The notes under the pieces are model-generated. The model was not told the origin of the DNA. It searched no databases and was given only the letters and a program-made list of their open reading frames with translations. DNA of 64,000 nucleotides from Desertimonas sp963733085 (GTDB lineage Bacteria; Actinomycetota; Acidimicrobiia; Acidimicrobiales; Ilumatobacteraceae), in contig CAVTBY010000006.1 in assembly GCA_963733085.1 (NCBI GenBank), forward strand, positions 1 through 64,000, in the 5' to 3' direction. The position numbers were made by a program, and so were the translations under genes. This document shows, piece by piece, positions 18,568 to 26,853 of this stretch. Within the stretch, counting starts at the first letter, position 1, and every line of letters starts with the position of its first letter.

Positions 18568-19311
18568 TCAATACGGCCATTCGGGAGCTGGCCGGTCGAA
18601 GCGGCGCAGTACCTTGCCGGCGCCCATCGTGAGCAGCAGCTTGACGGCGAGGTTGCGAGCGAACCACACGAGCTGGGCGAGCTGGGCAACGGCATTGCGC
18701 GCCCGGGCGGCGGTACCGGCGGTGGCGAGGTCGGCGCGGTACTCGGCGAGTGAACGGGATCGACCGACGTAGCGGTAGCGCCGCCCGAACACGAGCTCGC
18801 GCATGATCGCCGCCGTCACACCGACGGACGAGAAGGCGTCGTGCACGAGCATCGTTCCTCCGGATGTCACACGCCTCCCCCAGTCACGCAGGTCTGCCCT
18901 CGCCGCGGCATAGCGGTGGGCGCCGTCGATGTAGAGCACGTCGATTTGGCCGTCGACGGCGCCGTGGGCGTCCGCCGAGCGGGCGGCGACGTGACGCACC
19001 CTGTGGCGCACGCCGGCAGCGACGAGGTTGCTCTCGAAGGCGGCCCGGTCGGTCGCCGCCTCGGCAGTGAACCCATCGAGCTCGCCGGGACCCCTGTCGT
19101 TGCCGGCATGGGGGTCGATGGCAACGATCGCCGCACCCTCGGGTGCGTGGGTGGCGAGGACGATCGTGGACAACCCGCGAAAGCTGCCGATCTCGACGAT
19201 CTCTCCGTTCTCCGGGCACGCTGCCGCGGCGGCAGCGAGTAGGGCAGCCTGCTCGGCGGTGAGCCACCCTTCGACACCAGAGGGCCGGACGTCGTCCGCG
19301 CCGGTGCTCAC
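18568..19311 (-). CDS. Class I SAM methyltransferase
   Basis: 247 residues, intact. GTG at 19311 overlaps the UbiA stop (GTGA). Motif I is EIVEIGSFRGLSTIVLATHA, then IVAIDPHAGNDRGPGE, and IDVLYIDGAHRYAAARADLR followed by GGTMLVHDAFSSVGV, which is the layout of the Methyltransf_24 group often found in polysaccharide clusters. The C-terminal 60 residues form an extra helical part with a hydrophobic stretch. Coupling to UbiA and HAD suggests it methylates a lipid-linked or glycan sugar; the substrate is not known. Two hairpins follow the stop. Confidence 0.75.
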   Translation of the reverse strand: MSTGADDVRPSGVEGWLTAEQAALLAAAAAACPENGEIVEIGSFRGLSTIVLATHAPEGAAIVAIDPHAGNDRGPGELDGFTAEAATDRAAFESNLVAAGVRHRVRHVAARSADAHGAVDGQIDVLYIDGAHRYAAARADLRDWGRRVTSGGTMLVHDAFSSVGVTAAIMRELVFGRRYRYVGRSRSLAEYRADLATAGTAARARNAVAQLAQLVWFARNLAVKLLLTMGAGKVLRRFDRPAPEWPY

Positions 19312-20241
19312 GCCAGATACACGCCGAGAGCAAACGTGACGATCCACGCCACGCCGAGCAGCTGCAGCACTCGGTCGCGGGCGAACACCTCCTCGGGAGC
19401 GCCACCGTGACCCTGCTCGACGAGTAGCAGGTAGCGCAGCATCGCCGTCAGCATCGGCACGATCGACAACTCGTAGAACGGAAGGTCGGTACCGGCCAGC
19501 TCCTTCGTCTCCAGGGCCCACAGGCAGTAGCTGATGATCGCCGCACCACACGACATCGTGAGCACGCTGCGCAGGTACGCCGGCGTGTAGGTCTCGAGTG
19601 TCGGGCGCACCTCGCCGGCCCCCGTCGCCGATCTCACGCAGCTCGGCGTAACGCTTGCCGGCGACGATGAACAGCGACCCGAACACGGTGCAGAGCACGA
19701 ACCACTTCGACATCGGCACGTCGACGGCAACGGCACCGCCGGCGGCACGGAGCACGAACCCCGAGGCGACGAGAACGAGGTCGACAACAGCGACGTGCTT
19801 GAGCCAGGCGCTGTAGACGATCGTCGCGGCGATGTACGTGAGGACGACGGCGACCGTCTCCCACCGACCGGTAGCCGCGGCGACGCCGCAGGCTGCGATG
19901 AGGAGCAGTGTGCCGAAGACCTTGGCGGTTCCGACTCCGAGCTGCCCTGCGGCGATCGGGCGTAGCCGTTTCGTCGGATGCCGACGATCGGACGCGAGGT
20001 CGAGGACGTCGTTCCACAGGTAGAGGCCGCTCGAAGCGAAGCAGAATGCCACGAAGGCGAGCAGCGCGGTACCAAGTTCCGGCCAGTTGTCGAGAACTCC
20101 GGCGGCGCCGGGGGCGGCGAACACGAGCAGGTTCTTCGTCCACTGCAGTGGTCGCGCCGAGCGCACGATCGCCGCGGCCGTGGAGAGCTGCGCCTTCGTC
20201 GCCTCCCCTGGAGTCCCCTCGACCACGCCGTCGACGATCAC
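19308..20241 (-). CDS. ubiA: Decaprenyl-phosphate phosphoribosyltransferase (UbiA family)
   Basis: Integral membrane enzyme that joins 5-phosphoribosyl diphosphate to decaprenyl phosphate, giving DPPR, the first committed step to the arabinose donor. About 310 residues and eight to nine helices. The first Asp-rich motif is LWNDVLDLASDRRHPTKRLR and the second region has ETYTPAYLRSVLTM, both close to the mycobacterial enzyme (NDxxDxxxD and YTxxYLR). RPLQWTKNLLVF near the N-terminus is also typical. GTG at 20241 overlaps the HAD stop (GTGA). One frame change near 19620 splits the gene; the parts on either side match the family, so a base-calling error is likely. It feeds DprE1/DprE2 just downstream. 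Confidence 0.87.
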
Positions 20242-20858
20242 GGCGCCCTCATTCCGCGAGTCCTCGCGACCCACATGGGGTGGTCGGCGTCGGCCAGCAT
20301 CGGCCGATCTCCCGGCGAGTCGCCATACGCCCACAGGGTGACGTTGGCGCGCCCTCCGAACCGTTCGTCGAGCCAGCGATGCAGACGGACGACCTTGGCG
20401 GCACCACGACAGTTTCCACCATCGAGCGCACCGGTACACGTTCCCTCGCCGTCGACGGCCAGCCGCGTGCCGATGACGTCGGCGCCCCCGAAGTGCGCTG
20501 CGAGAGGGACGAGGTAGGTCTCGTACGAGGCCGACACGAGGACGACGTGGTCGCCACGGCGGCAATGCTCGTCGAGGGTGCCGACCACCTCCTCGCGCAG
20601 CCACGACGAGGCCACGTGCTCGGCAAACTGGCGACCGGCGGCGCCGACGTCATCGATCGACCGGCCCGTGAACACGGCGGCGGTGGCAAGCGCCTTGAGG
20701 CCATCGCGATCACGACGCAGGAGCGCTGGGACAAGTTCAGGGGCTCGCCGTCCGAGACCGGCGAGCAGGCCTCCAGTGCCAGCGACCCGACGTAGAAATG
20801 GCACGACGCAGTCGCGTGTCGTCAACGTTCCATCGACATCGAACGCCGCGACGTTCAT
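20238..20858 (-). CDS. HAD-IB family phosphatase, candidate DPPR phosphatase
   Basis: 206 residues, intact. MNVAAFDVDGTLTTRD holds nucleophile Asp7 and acid/base Asp9; motif II serine is in VVLVSASYETYLVP; a lysine occurs in RGAAKVVRL; motif IV is YGDSPGDRPML. This is the SerB-like IB class. The ATG at 20858 starts exactly at the Asp-motif strand. It is coupled by GTGA to the UbiA-type DPPR synthase, whose product must lose its 5-phosphate before DprE1 acts. In mycobacteria a PAP2-type protein sits there, and none is seen in this window. I infer this HAD does that step; it could instead act on a different lipid or sugar phosphate. Confidence 0.78.
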   Translation of the reverse strand: MNVAAFDVDGTLTTRDCVVPFLRRVAGTGGLLAGLGRRAPELVPALLRRDRDGLKALATAAVFTGRSIDDVGAAGRQFAEHVASSWLREEVVGTLDEHCRRGDHVVLVSASYETYLVPLAAHFGGADVIGTRLAVDGEGTCTGALDGGNCRGAAKVVRLHRWLDERFGGRANVTLWAYGDSPGDRPMLADADHPMWVARTRGMRAP

Positions 20859-20859
20859 T

Positions 20860-20877
20860 GCGTTCCCCGGCCACGCA
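20860..20877 (-). repeat. Dispersed repeat, short copy C
   Basis: TGCGTGGCCGGGGAACGC on the minus strand, identical to the core of copy B and one base different from copy A. It ends two bases before the HAD ATG, so its GGGGAA could be the ribosome binding site. Only the 18-base core is shared here, not the GCGAGCGAG block. Confidence 0.5.
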
Positions 20878-20935
20878 CAGGAGTACATCGTGCCAGCGTC
20901 ACTGCGGGCTCGGCCATCTGCCATGATCCGGAACT

Positions 20936-21745
20936 GTGCCCCAACTGGCCCGCAGGCTCCGCTCGTTCCACAGCCGCCGGATCGCCATCCCGGTCGATGC
21001 CGACGCCCTCGTGCTCGACGTCGGCAGCGGCGACAAGCCGCACTGGCGCGCCGACGTGCTGCTCGACCGGTACGTCGAAGCCGAACACGGTGGGCAGCGC
21101 TCGGGACGCGCCGCTGCTCGGATCAGCCGGCCGCTGTTCGCCGCCGATGCCGCCGACATGCCCTTCGCCGACGGGGTCTTCGACTACGTCGTGTGCTCGC
21201 ACGTGCTCGAACACGTCCCGGACCCGGCGGCAGTCATCGCCGAGATCACTCGAGTCGGAAAGGCCGGCTACATCGAGGTGCCGCAAGCGGGGAGCGCCAA
21301 GATCCTCGACTTCCCGAGCCACCTGTGGTGGTGTCGGCTCGACGGCTCCACGCTCGTGTTCAGCGCCAAGCGTGCCCGTGCCTTCGATCCGGAGATCGCC
21401 GGGTACATCGAACGCTCGGGGGTCGAGCGCGAGTTGGAACGGCTGCTCGACCGGGCCTTCGACTACCGCATCGTGTGCCTGCGGTGGGAGGAGAACATCG
21501 ACGTTCGCGTTGAGGGCACGCCAGACCCACTGTTCGTGGCGACGGCGCAATCGGCCGAGGTCCATCATCATGCCGGCCAGACGATCGGCAGCCGGATGCT
21601 CACCGCCGCGTTGGCACTCCCGCATCGGCGGCAGCTGCGCAGCGCGCCGGTGTTGTTCGACGACGTGGTCAAGCCGGAGTTGCGCACCGGGACCGGCGAG
21701 CGCCTGCAGAAGCGTCTCTACTGCCCGCCGACCAAGGTGTCGTAG
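20936..21745 (+). CDS. Class I SAM methyltransferase
   Basis: 269 residues, intact, GTG at 20936. A Methyltransf_11-type core: LVLDVGSGDKPHWRADVLLD (motif I), AADAADMPFADGVFDYVVCS (motifs II-III), HVLEHVPDPAAVIAEITRVG, and then EVPQAGSAKILDFPSHLWWC. The C-terminal 130 residues are a variable domain. It is divergent from the HAD gene over 77 bases and overlaps the end of aroA by 28 bases on the other strand. Position suggests work on envelope glycan or lipid; the substrate is unknown. CATGAT at 20922-20927 could be its -10. Confidence 0.75.
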   Translation: MPQLARRLRSFHSRRIAIPVDADALVLDVGSGDKPHWRADVLLDRYVEAEHGGQRSGRAAARISRPLFAADAADMPFADGVFDYVVCSHVLEHVPDPAAVIAEITRVGKAGYIEVPQAGSAKILDFPSHLWWCRLDGSTLVFSAKRARAFDPEIAGYIERSGVERELERLLDRAFDYRIVCLRWEENIDVRVEGTPDPLFVATAQSAEVHHHAGQTIGSRMLTAALALPHRRQLRSAPVLFDDVVKPELRTGTGERLQKRLYCPPTKVS

Positions 21746-23010
21746 GCCGTCCAGAAACCCGGCCAGCTCTTGCCGACCACCTCGGGGGCGTCCACGCTGA
21801 TCCCGTCGACCGCGGTGCCGAGGACGGCGAAGGCCATCGCCAACCGGTGGTCGTGATGGGTCTGCAACGTCGCCCCGTGGAGGCCAGCGGCACCTTCCGG
21901 GACGGGCTCGACGTGCAGGCCGTCGGCGGTCTCCCCGACGACGGCCCCGGTGCGGGCGAGCTCGCCAGCAAGGGCGCCGAGACGGTCGCTCTCCTTGGCG
22001 CGGATGAATCCGACCCCACGGATCGTCGTCGGTGTCGACGCGGTCGTAGCGATCGCGGCGATCGTCGGCACGAGGTCGGAACACTCAGCGAGGTCGACGT
22101 CGATGCCGCGCAGTGGTCGTTCGGCGGGCCGGCTGACGGTGACGGAGCGCGCTCCGGTCTCCACGTCACACCCCATCGACTCGAGCAGCTCCAGAATCAC
22201 GATGTCGCCCTGCAAGGAACTCGGCGTGAGCCCGGCCACGGTGACTGCTCCACCACGTACCGCGGCAATCGACAGCGGATAGCTCGCCGACGAGGCGTCC
22301 GGTTCGACCTCGAACGTGGTGCCCCGATAACCGCCAGTGTCGACGGCGACATGGTCGGCCGTGACGTCGACCTCGGGCCCGCCGAACCGCTCCATCACGG
22401 CGGCAGTGAGGTGGATATACGGCGCCGACACGAGCGGCGAGGTCAGCTCGATTCGGACTCCCGCCTCGAGCAATGGCCCGATCAGCATGAGGGCGGTGAC
22501 GAACTGGCTGGACACGTCACCGCGCAGGCGTACCGTCCCGCCCCGTCTGATCGGTCCCGTGATCGTCACCGGCAGACAGCCGGCAGCATCGCCCGTATCG
22601 ACACGAGCGCCGAGGGCGGCGAGTGCGTCGTGCAGGTCACCCATTGGACGCGTGCGCAGAGGGGGGTCGCCGTCGATCGTCACCGGCGCGTCGGCGAGGG
22701 CGGCCAGGGTCGTGACGAAGCGCGAGGTGGTGCCGGCGAGGCCGGCATCGAGCCGTTCGGTACTCGGCCGCAACCGTCCGCCGGTGCCGACGACGGTTAC
22801 GAGTCCCGCCTGTCGAGCATCCACGCCGACACCGAGTCCGGCGAGACAACGCAGCATCGCGATGGTGTCGTCGCCGTCGGGCACGTTGGTCAACACGCTT
22901 TCGCCAGTGGCGAGGGCAGCCACCACCAGTGCGCGGTTGGCCACGCTCTTCGAGCCTGGCACCGCCACCTCTCCGTGGACGGGCAGGGCGGCGGCAGTCA
23001 ATCGCTTCAC
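21718..23010 (-). CDS. aroA: 3-phosphoshikimate 1-carboxyvinyltransferase (EPSP synthase)
   Basis: Joins phosphoenolpyruvate to shikimate 3-phosphate in aromatic amino acid synthesis, in the cytoplasm. 430 residues, intact, usual length. VPGSKSVANRALVVAAL (17-33) holds the substrate lysine/serine, LDAGLAGTTSRFVTTLAAL is the family LxxGNAGTxxR-like signature with the asparagine replaced by Leu-Ala, PLRTRPMGDLHDAL follows, and GFIRAKESDRLGALAGEL and QTHHDHRLAMAFAVLG are the second signature and C-terminal motif. Its ATG at 23010 overlaps the tyrA stop (ATGA). The order tyrA-aroA places two steps of aromatic synthesis in one operon. Confidence 0.95.
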   Translation of the reverse strand: MKRLTAAALPVHGEVAVPGSKSVANRALVVAALATGESVLTNVPDGDDTIAMLRCLAGLGVGVDARQAGLVTVVGTGGRLRPSTERLDAGLAGTTSRFVTTLAALADAPVTIDGDPPLRTRPMGDLHDALAALGARVDTGDAAGCLPVTITGPIRRGGTVRLRGDVSSQFVTALMLIGPLLEAGVRIELTSPLVSAPYIHLTAAVMERFGGPEVDVTADHVAVDTGGYRGTTFEVEPDASSASYPLSIAAVRGGAVTVAGLTPSSLQGDIVILELLESMGCDVETGARSVTVSRPAERPLRGIDVDLAECSDLVPTIAAIATTASTPTTIRGVGFIRAKESDRLGALAGELARTGAVVGETADGLHVEPVPEGAAGLHGATLQTHHDHRLAMAFAVLGTAVDGISVDAPEVVGKSWPGFWTAYDTLVGGQ

Positions 23011-24062
23011 GAGAGGGGCGAGACCGCCGGGTGCAGCCCCGTGGCGGAGAGCGCTCGGCGATAGGCCTCGGCAGCATCGGCGTCGACGAGGACGACGGCG
23101 ACGCCGAGATTGCTCTCGGCGAGGTGGACGACCTCGAAGCTGGCGATGTTGATGCCCTCGCGGGCGGCGAGTGTGAAGATCTCGGCAGCAGCCCCGGGTC
23201 GGTCGGGGATCGGTATGCGCACCTCGGCGAGAGTCTCCGGTCGGGTGATCCGCCCGGGGAGGTTGGAGCGGGCCTGGCGGGCCTGCTGCAACCGGCCGAG
23301 TAGGGCCTCCCGATCGGCGCTGTCGACGATCTCGCGCATCTCCCCGAGTCGTTCGATCAAGTGATCGAGGGAGGAGACGATCGCCTCGCGATTCTGGTCA
23401 CAGATGTCGAGCCAGATGTCGGGGTGACCGCTGGCGATGCGCGTCATGTCACGGAACCCGCCCGCGGCCAGCCGCAGCAGGGCGGCATGCTCGGCCGCCC
23501 TGTCGGCGGCGAGGCCCATCAAGCTCGCCGCGGCGAGGTGAGGCACGTGGCTGACGACGGCAACCATCTCGTCGTGGCGGTCGGGCGTCATCGCCACCAT
23601 CTCGGCGCCGAGCGTGGAGATCGCTGACGCGACGGCGGCGATCGACGTGTGTGAGGTGCTGGCAGTCGGCGTCACGACCCACACGGCGCCGCTGAACAGA
23701 TCGGCGTCGGCGCCGTCCAGGCCCTCCAGCTCGCTGCCCGCCATCGGGTGACCGCCAACGAAGCGGGCGTCGTCGACTGCGGCACAGAGCGCGCTCTTGA
23801 CGCTGCCGGCGTCGGTGACGACCCCTGACGTTCCCTTGAGGGCCTGGGCGACGGCGTCGTGCGCCGCCAGCACCGGGACGGCGACGAACGTGATGTCGGC
23901 GTCGGGGTCGAGACCGACGGCGTCGACACAGTCCCGAGCGAGGGCGTCGTCGGCACGCGTCCTCGACACGTCGTCACCGCTGACGTGCCAGCCGCGGGAG
24001 CGCAGGCCGACGGCGATCGAGCCACCGATCAGCCCCAGCCCGACGACGTTCGCCCGCTTCAT
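23007..24062 (-). CDS. tyrA: Prephenate dehydrogenase with ACT domain
   Basis: Oxidative decarboxylation of prephenate on the way to tyrosine. 351 residues, intact. ATG at 24062 opens MKRANVVGLGLIGGSIAVGL (NAD motif GLGLIGGS). Then DAGSVKSAL, the catalytic-histidine region FVGGHPMAGSELEGLDGADA, MVAVVSHVPHLAAASLMG and the helical dimer domain with RIASGHPDIWLDICDQNR. The last 80 residues (RIPIPDRPGAAAEIFTLA) are an ACT domain, so feedback control by tyrosine is likely. It overlaps rluB and aroA by ATGA on both sides. Confidence 0.93.
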   Translation of the reverse strand: MKRANVVGLGLIGGSIAVGLRSRGWHVSGDDVSRTRADDALARDCVDAVGLDPDADITFVAVPVLAAHDAVAQALKGTSGVVTDAGSVKSALCAAVDDARFVGGHPMAGSELEGLDGADADLFSGAVWVVTPTASTSHTSIAAVASAISTLGAEMVAMTPDRHDEMVAVVSHVPHLAAASLMGLAADRAAEHAALLRLAAGGFRDMTRIASGHPDIWLDICDQNREAIVSSLDHLIERLGEMREIVDSADREALLGRLQQARQARSNLPGRITRPETLAEVRIPIPDRPGAAAEIFTLAAREGINIASFEVVHLAESNLGVAVVLVDADAAEAYRRALSATGLHPAVSPLS

Positions 24063-24859
24063 CGCGACGGAGCGTACCGACCAGCCCGTTTCTGCGACCT
24101 GCCGGTTGGCACCGTCGCCGACGCGAGTCGGCGGACCTCGTCGCTGGCGAGCTCGCGCCACTCCCCCGGCTTCAACCGCCGGTCGGTGAGCGGACCGATC
24201 CGCACCCGCACGAGCCGCCGAACCGGATGGCCGATCGCTTCGCACATCCTCCGGATCTGCCGATTGCGCCCTTCGTGGATGACGATCCGCAGCACCCCCG
24301 GCGAGGGCTGCGTCACCTTCGCCGGCGCCGTCACGCCGTCGTCGAGGTCGATCCCCTCGCGCAGGGCGCGGATGGCCGCCGGGCTAACGCTTCCCCCGGC
24401 GGTGACCTCGACATCGGCGAGGTACTCCTTCTCGACCCCCGCTGACGGATGAGCGACACGGTTGGCCAGTTCACCGTCGTTGGTGAGCAGCAGAAGGCCC
24501 TCGGTGGCGGCGTCGAGCCGACCGACCGGGAACACCCGCGGCTCGGCCGGCACCAGGTCGACGACCGTGGGCCGCCCGTGTGTGTCACGGGCAGTCGAGA
24601 CGACTCCTGAGGGCTTGTTGAGGAGGTAGTAGACGAGCCCGGGGCGCACGCCGACGGGCGCTCCGTCGACCTCGACGAGGTCGATGTCGGGATCGATCCG
24701 GCGGCCGAGTACGGCGGTCTCGCCGTTGACCCGCACCCGCCCTGCAGCGATCAACTCCTCGCACACCCGCCGACTGCCGAATCCGGTGGCGGCGAGCACC
24801 TTTTGCAGCCGCTCTCCCGAGCGCTGCTCCCACAGCGGCGGTTCCGGCGACCCGTTCAT
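24059..24859 (-). CDS. rluB: 23S rRNA pseudouridine synthase, RluB/RsuA type
   Basis: 266 residues. S4 RNA-binding domain at about 15-60 (GERLQKVLAATGFGSRRVCE, then RVRVNGETAVLG), followed by the RsuA-type catalytic core with VGRLDAATEGLLLLTNDGEL, where the Asp of GRLDxxTEG is the catalytic residue, and GRNRQIRRMCEAIGHPV near the end. scpA-scpB-rluB is a well-known gene order, which supports RluB over RsuA. Here a toxin-antitoxin pair sits between scpB and rluB, and rluB's ATG at 24859 overlaps the toxin stop (ATGA). A short basic tail follows the core. Confidence 0.92.
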   Translation of the reverse strand: MNGSPEPPLWEQRSGERLQKVLAATGFGSRRVCEELIAAGRVRVNGETAVLGRRIDPDIDLVEVDGAPVGVRPGLVYYLLNKPSGVVSTARDTHGRPTVVDLVPAEPRVFPVGRLDAATEGLLLLTNDGELANRVAHPSAGVEKEYLADVEVTAGGSVSPAAIRALREGIDLDDGVTAPAKVTQPSPGVLRIVIHEGRNRQIRRMCEAIGHPVRRLVRVRIGPLTDRRLKPGEWRELASDEVRRLASATVPTGRSQKRAGRYAPSR

Positions 24860-25239
24860 CCGATCGTCTCGACGTCGTATTTGCGGATACGCGGATCGAC
24901 CGTGACGATCGGCAGACGTTCGAGCTGAGCCTGGGCCACGAGCAGCCTGTCGAACGGATCGCGGTGGTGGTACGGAAGGTTCGCGACGTGATTGGCGTGC
25001 CGCGGCATGACCGGCAGCATTCGAACGCCGATCGCATCCTCGAGGCGTTCGAGCTCGTCCGGGACGGACGGCGCGAGCTTGCCGATTGACCGCTTGATGG
25101 CGATCTCCCACACACAGACGGCACTGACCACAATGTCCACGAGCGGATCTTCGAGTGCGGCGACAGCGTCGGTGGTCAAGCGCCGCAGATCATCCTGTAG
25201 CCACCACAGCACGACGTGCGTGTCGAGCAGCACGATCAA
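24856..25239 (-). CDS. PIN-domain toxin, VapC type
   Basis: 127-residue PIN-domain ribonuclease toxin. MIVLLDTHVVLWWLQDDL carries the first Asp (6), AVCVWEIAIKRSIGKL the Glu (about 45), and HHRDPFDRLLVAQAQ and IVTVDPRIRKY the last acids that bind metal. This DTHxxLWW subgroup is commonly paired with Phd/YefM antitoxins, and such a gene lies directly upstream, overlapping by ATGA. Its own stop overlaps the rluB start, so toxin and rRNA modifier are translated in tandem. Likely target is tRNA or rRNA, from family knowledge only. Confidence 0.9.
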   Translation of the reverse strand: MIVLLDTHVVLWWLQDDLRRLTTDAVAALEDPLVDIVVSAVCVWEIAIKRSIGKLAPSVPDELERLEDAIGVRMLPVMPRHANHVANLPYHHRDPFDRLLVAQAQLERLPIVTVDPRIRKYDVETIG

Positions 25240-25475
25240 TCGATCATGCCGAAGGCGCGCGCCATGTCCTCAGGAAGCTCGTCGAAATCATCGGCGATCC
25301 ACAAGTCGGGCACGCTTCCACGGAGATCAGCGAACGTACGCTTGCGGCTCTCGACGGGCTCAAGGCGCACCACCGCCTTGCCACGGCGCGTGATAATCAC
25401 CTCGTTGCCGGCGAGCGCCTCGTCGACCAGCTTCGAGAGGTTGGTCTTCGCTTCGTGCATCCCGACCGTGGTCAT
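25236..25475 (-). CDS. Phd/YefM-family antitoxin
   Basis: 79 residues. MTTVGMHEAKTNLSKLVDEA and NEVIITRRGKAVVRLEPVE form the Phd/YefM DNA-binding fold; the C-terminal DFDELPEDMARAFG segment is the toxin-binding tail usual for this pair type. ATG at 25475. It should neutralise the adjacent PIN toxin and repress its own promoter by binding a palindrome; a perfect 24-base palindrome with a GTAC core lies 28 bases upstream (25504-25527), and a TGTAC half-site at 25484-25488. Confidence 0.9.
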   Translation of the reverse strand: MTTVGMHEAKTNLSKLVDEALAGNEVIITRRGKAVVRLEPVESRKRTFADLRGSVPDLWIADDFDELPEDMARAFGMID

Positions 25476-25503
25476 GTCGTCAGTGTACGTGGCGCAAGAT
25501 CGT

Positions 25504-25527
25504 AGATAGCTAAGTACTTAGCTATCT
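25504..25527. promoter_or_regulatory. 24-base perfect palindrome, likely antitoxin operator
   Basis: The two 12-base halves AGATAGCTAAGT / ACTTAGCTATCT are exact inverse copies. It is AT-rich in an otherwise GC-rich region, overlaps the scpB stop codon (25520-25518) and sits 28 bases before the antitoxin start. Its AAGTACTT centre shares the GTAC core of known Phd and YefM operators. It could double as a terminator for scpB transcription. Confidence 0.65.
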
Positions 25528-26087
25528 CGCCCGCGCAGGCCAACTTCCAGGGCTTCGACGACCTCGGCGCTGGGGATGAACTCGGCGATCGGTGGGAGGT
25601 CGGCGGTCGAATCGATGCCGAGCCGCTCGAGGAACTCGGTCGTGGTGCCGAACAGCACGGCCTGGCCGGGACCCGGATCGCGGCCTACTGCGTCGACGTA
25701 ACCCCGCGACTGCAAAGTGCGCAACACCCCGTCCGGATCGACGCCGCGGATCGAGGCGATCTGCGCCCGCGAGATCGGCTGCTTGTAGGCGACGATCGCG
25801 AGCGTCTCCAGCGCGGCGGCGGACAGCCGCGCCCGCTGGTCGCTGAGCAGGAAGCGCTCGACGTAGGCGATCTGATCGCCGGCCGTCTGGTACCGGTAGC
25901 CGCCGGCGACGCGGACGAGCTCGAAGCCACGACCTTCGTCCCGGTACTCAGCGGCGAGCCGTGTGCACCATGCCTCGATGTCGCCGACGGGGCGTTCGAG
26001 GAGCTGGGCGAGCACGTCCGGGGGCACCGGGTCGTGAGCGACGAGGACGATCGCCTCGATCGCCCGCAGGTATTCCTCATCCCTCAT
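25518..26087 (-). CDS. scpB: Segregation and condensation protein B
   Basis: Kleisin-associated winged-helix protein of the SMC-ScpAB condensin complex. 189 residues. Two winged-helix units: EEYLRAIEAIVLVAHDPVPP near the start, and SAAALETLAIVAYKQPISRA with IRGVDPDGVLRTLQSRGYVD, the most conserved ScpB stretch, then PGQAVLFGTTTEFLERLGI. ATG at 26087 overlaps the end of scpA by 11 bases. The TAA stop (25520-25518) is embedded in the palindrome described above. Confidence 0.93.
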   Translation of the reverse strand: MRDEEYLRAIEAIVLVAHDPVPPDVLAQLLERPVGDIEAWCTRLAAEYRDEGRGFELVRVAGGYRYQTAGDQIAYVERFLLSDQRARLSAAALETLAIVAYKQPISRAQIASIRGVDPDGVLRTLQSRGYVDAVGRDPGPGQAVLFGTTTEFLERLGIDSTADLPPIAEFIPSAEVVEALEVGLRGRDS

Positions 26088-26853
26088 AGACATCCACCGC
26101 CAATGCGATCGCCGCCTCGGCGTCGCCGCCGATCCATTCGATCGTGATGTCGCCGAACAACGCCGCCTGGTCGACCTCGACCACCCCACGCTTGAACAGC
26201 TCGAGCACGGCCAGGAACCGGACGATGATGTCGAGGCGCTCGTCGAGGTCTTGGGTGAGGCGGGCGAACGTGATTCGTCCCGCCCGCGGCAGCTCATCGA
26301 TCAACTCGGCGACGGCATCGGCGACGCTGACCCGGATCGGGGCGACGTGGTGCAGGTCGATCCTCGGGACCGGTTTCGGCGTGAGGGCGACGATCGCTGC
26401 GTCTCGCAGCAGCAGCGGCGTGATGTTGGCGAGCAGGTCGGGCGCAACGTCGTCGAAGCGCTCGTCCGGCCCGACGCGTCGGGCCACGCTCGCCGCGGCG
26501 CGCTCGCTCAATGCCCCGAACACCGCGGACACGTCCTTGAACGTCTTGCAGTCGAGCAGCCGGGCGAGGAGCAGGTCGCGCTCCTCCCACAGGGCCAGCT
26601 CGTCGTCGATGTCGACCTCGGCGGAGCCCGGCAGCAGCCGGCGGGCCTTGAGTTCGACAAGGGTGGCGGCGATGAGCAGGAACTCGGTGGCGACGTCGAG
26701 GTCGAGGGACTGCATCCGCTCGATCTCGGCGAGGTAGGCGTCGACGATGCGCGCCAGGTTGACCGCGTAGAGGTCCACCTCCTCGGCCAGGATGAGCTGC
26801 AAGAGCAGGTCGAACGGACCTTCGTAGACAGGAGTTTCGACACGGGTCGCCAT
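26077..26853 (-). CDS. scpA: Segregation and condensation protein A (kleisin)
   Basis: 258 residues. The N-terminal YEGPFDLLLQLILAEEVDLY stretch is the hallmark of bacterial kleisins that bind the SMC neck; MQSLDLDVATEFLLIAATLV and KARRLLPG follow; the C-terminal winged helix (ITFARLTQDLDERLDIIVRF, then LAVLELFKRGVVEVDQ) binds the SMC head. ATG at 26853. A TAGCGT box 11 nt upstream on the minus strand could be the operon promoter. It is divergent from trpS and starts the leftward block scpA-scpB-antitoxin-toxin-rluB-tyrA-aroA. Confidence 0.94.
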   Translation of the reverse strand: MATRVETPVYEGPFDLLLQLILAEEVDLYAVNLARIVDAYLAEIERMQSLDLDVATEFLLIAATLVELKARRLLPGSAEVDIDDELALWEERDLLLARLLDCKTFKDVSAVFGALSERAAASVARRVGPDERFDDVAPDLLANITPLLLRDAAIVALTPKPVPRIDLHHVAPIRVSVADAVAELIDELPRAGRITFARLTQDLDERLDIIVRFLAVLELFKRGVVEVDQAALFGDITIEWIGGDAEAAIALAVDVYEG

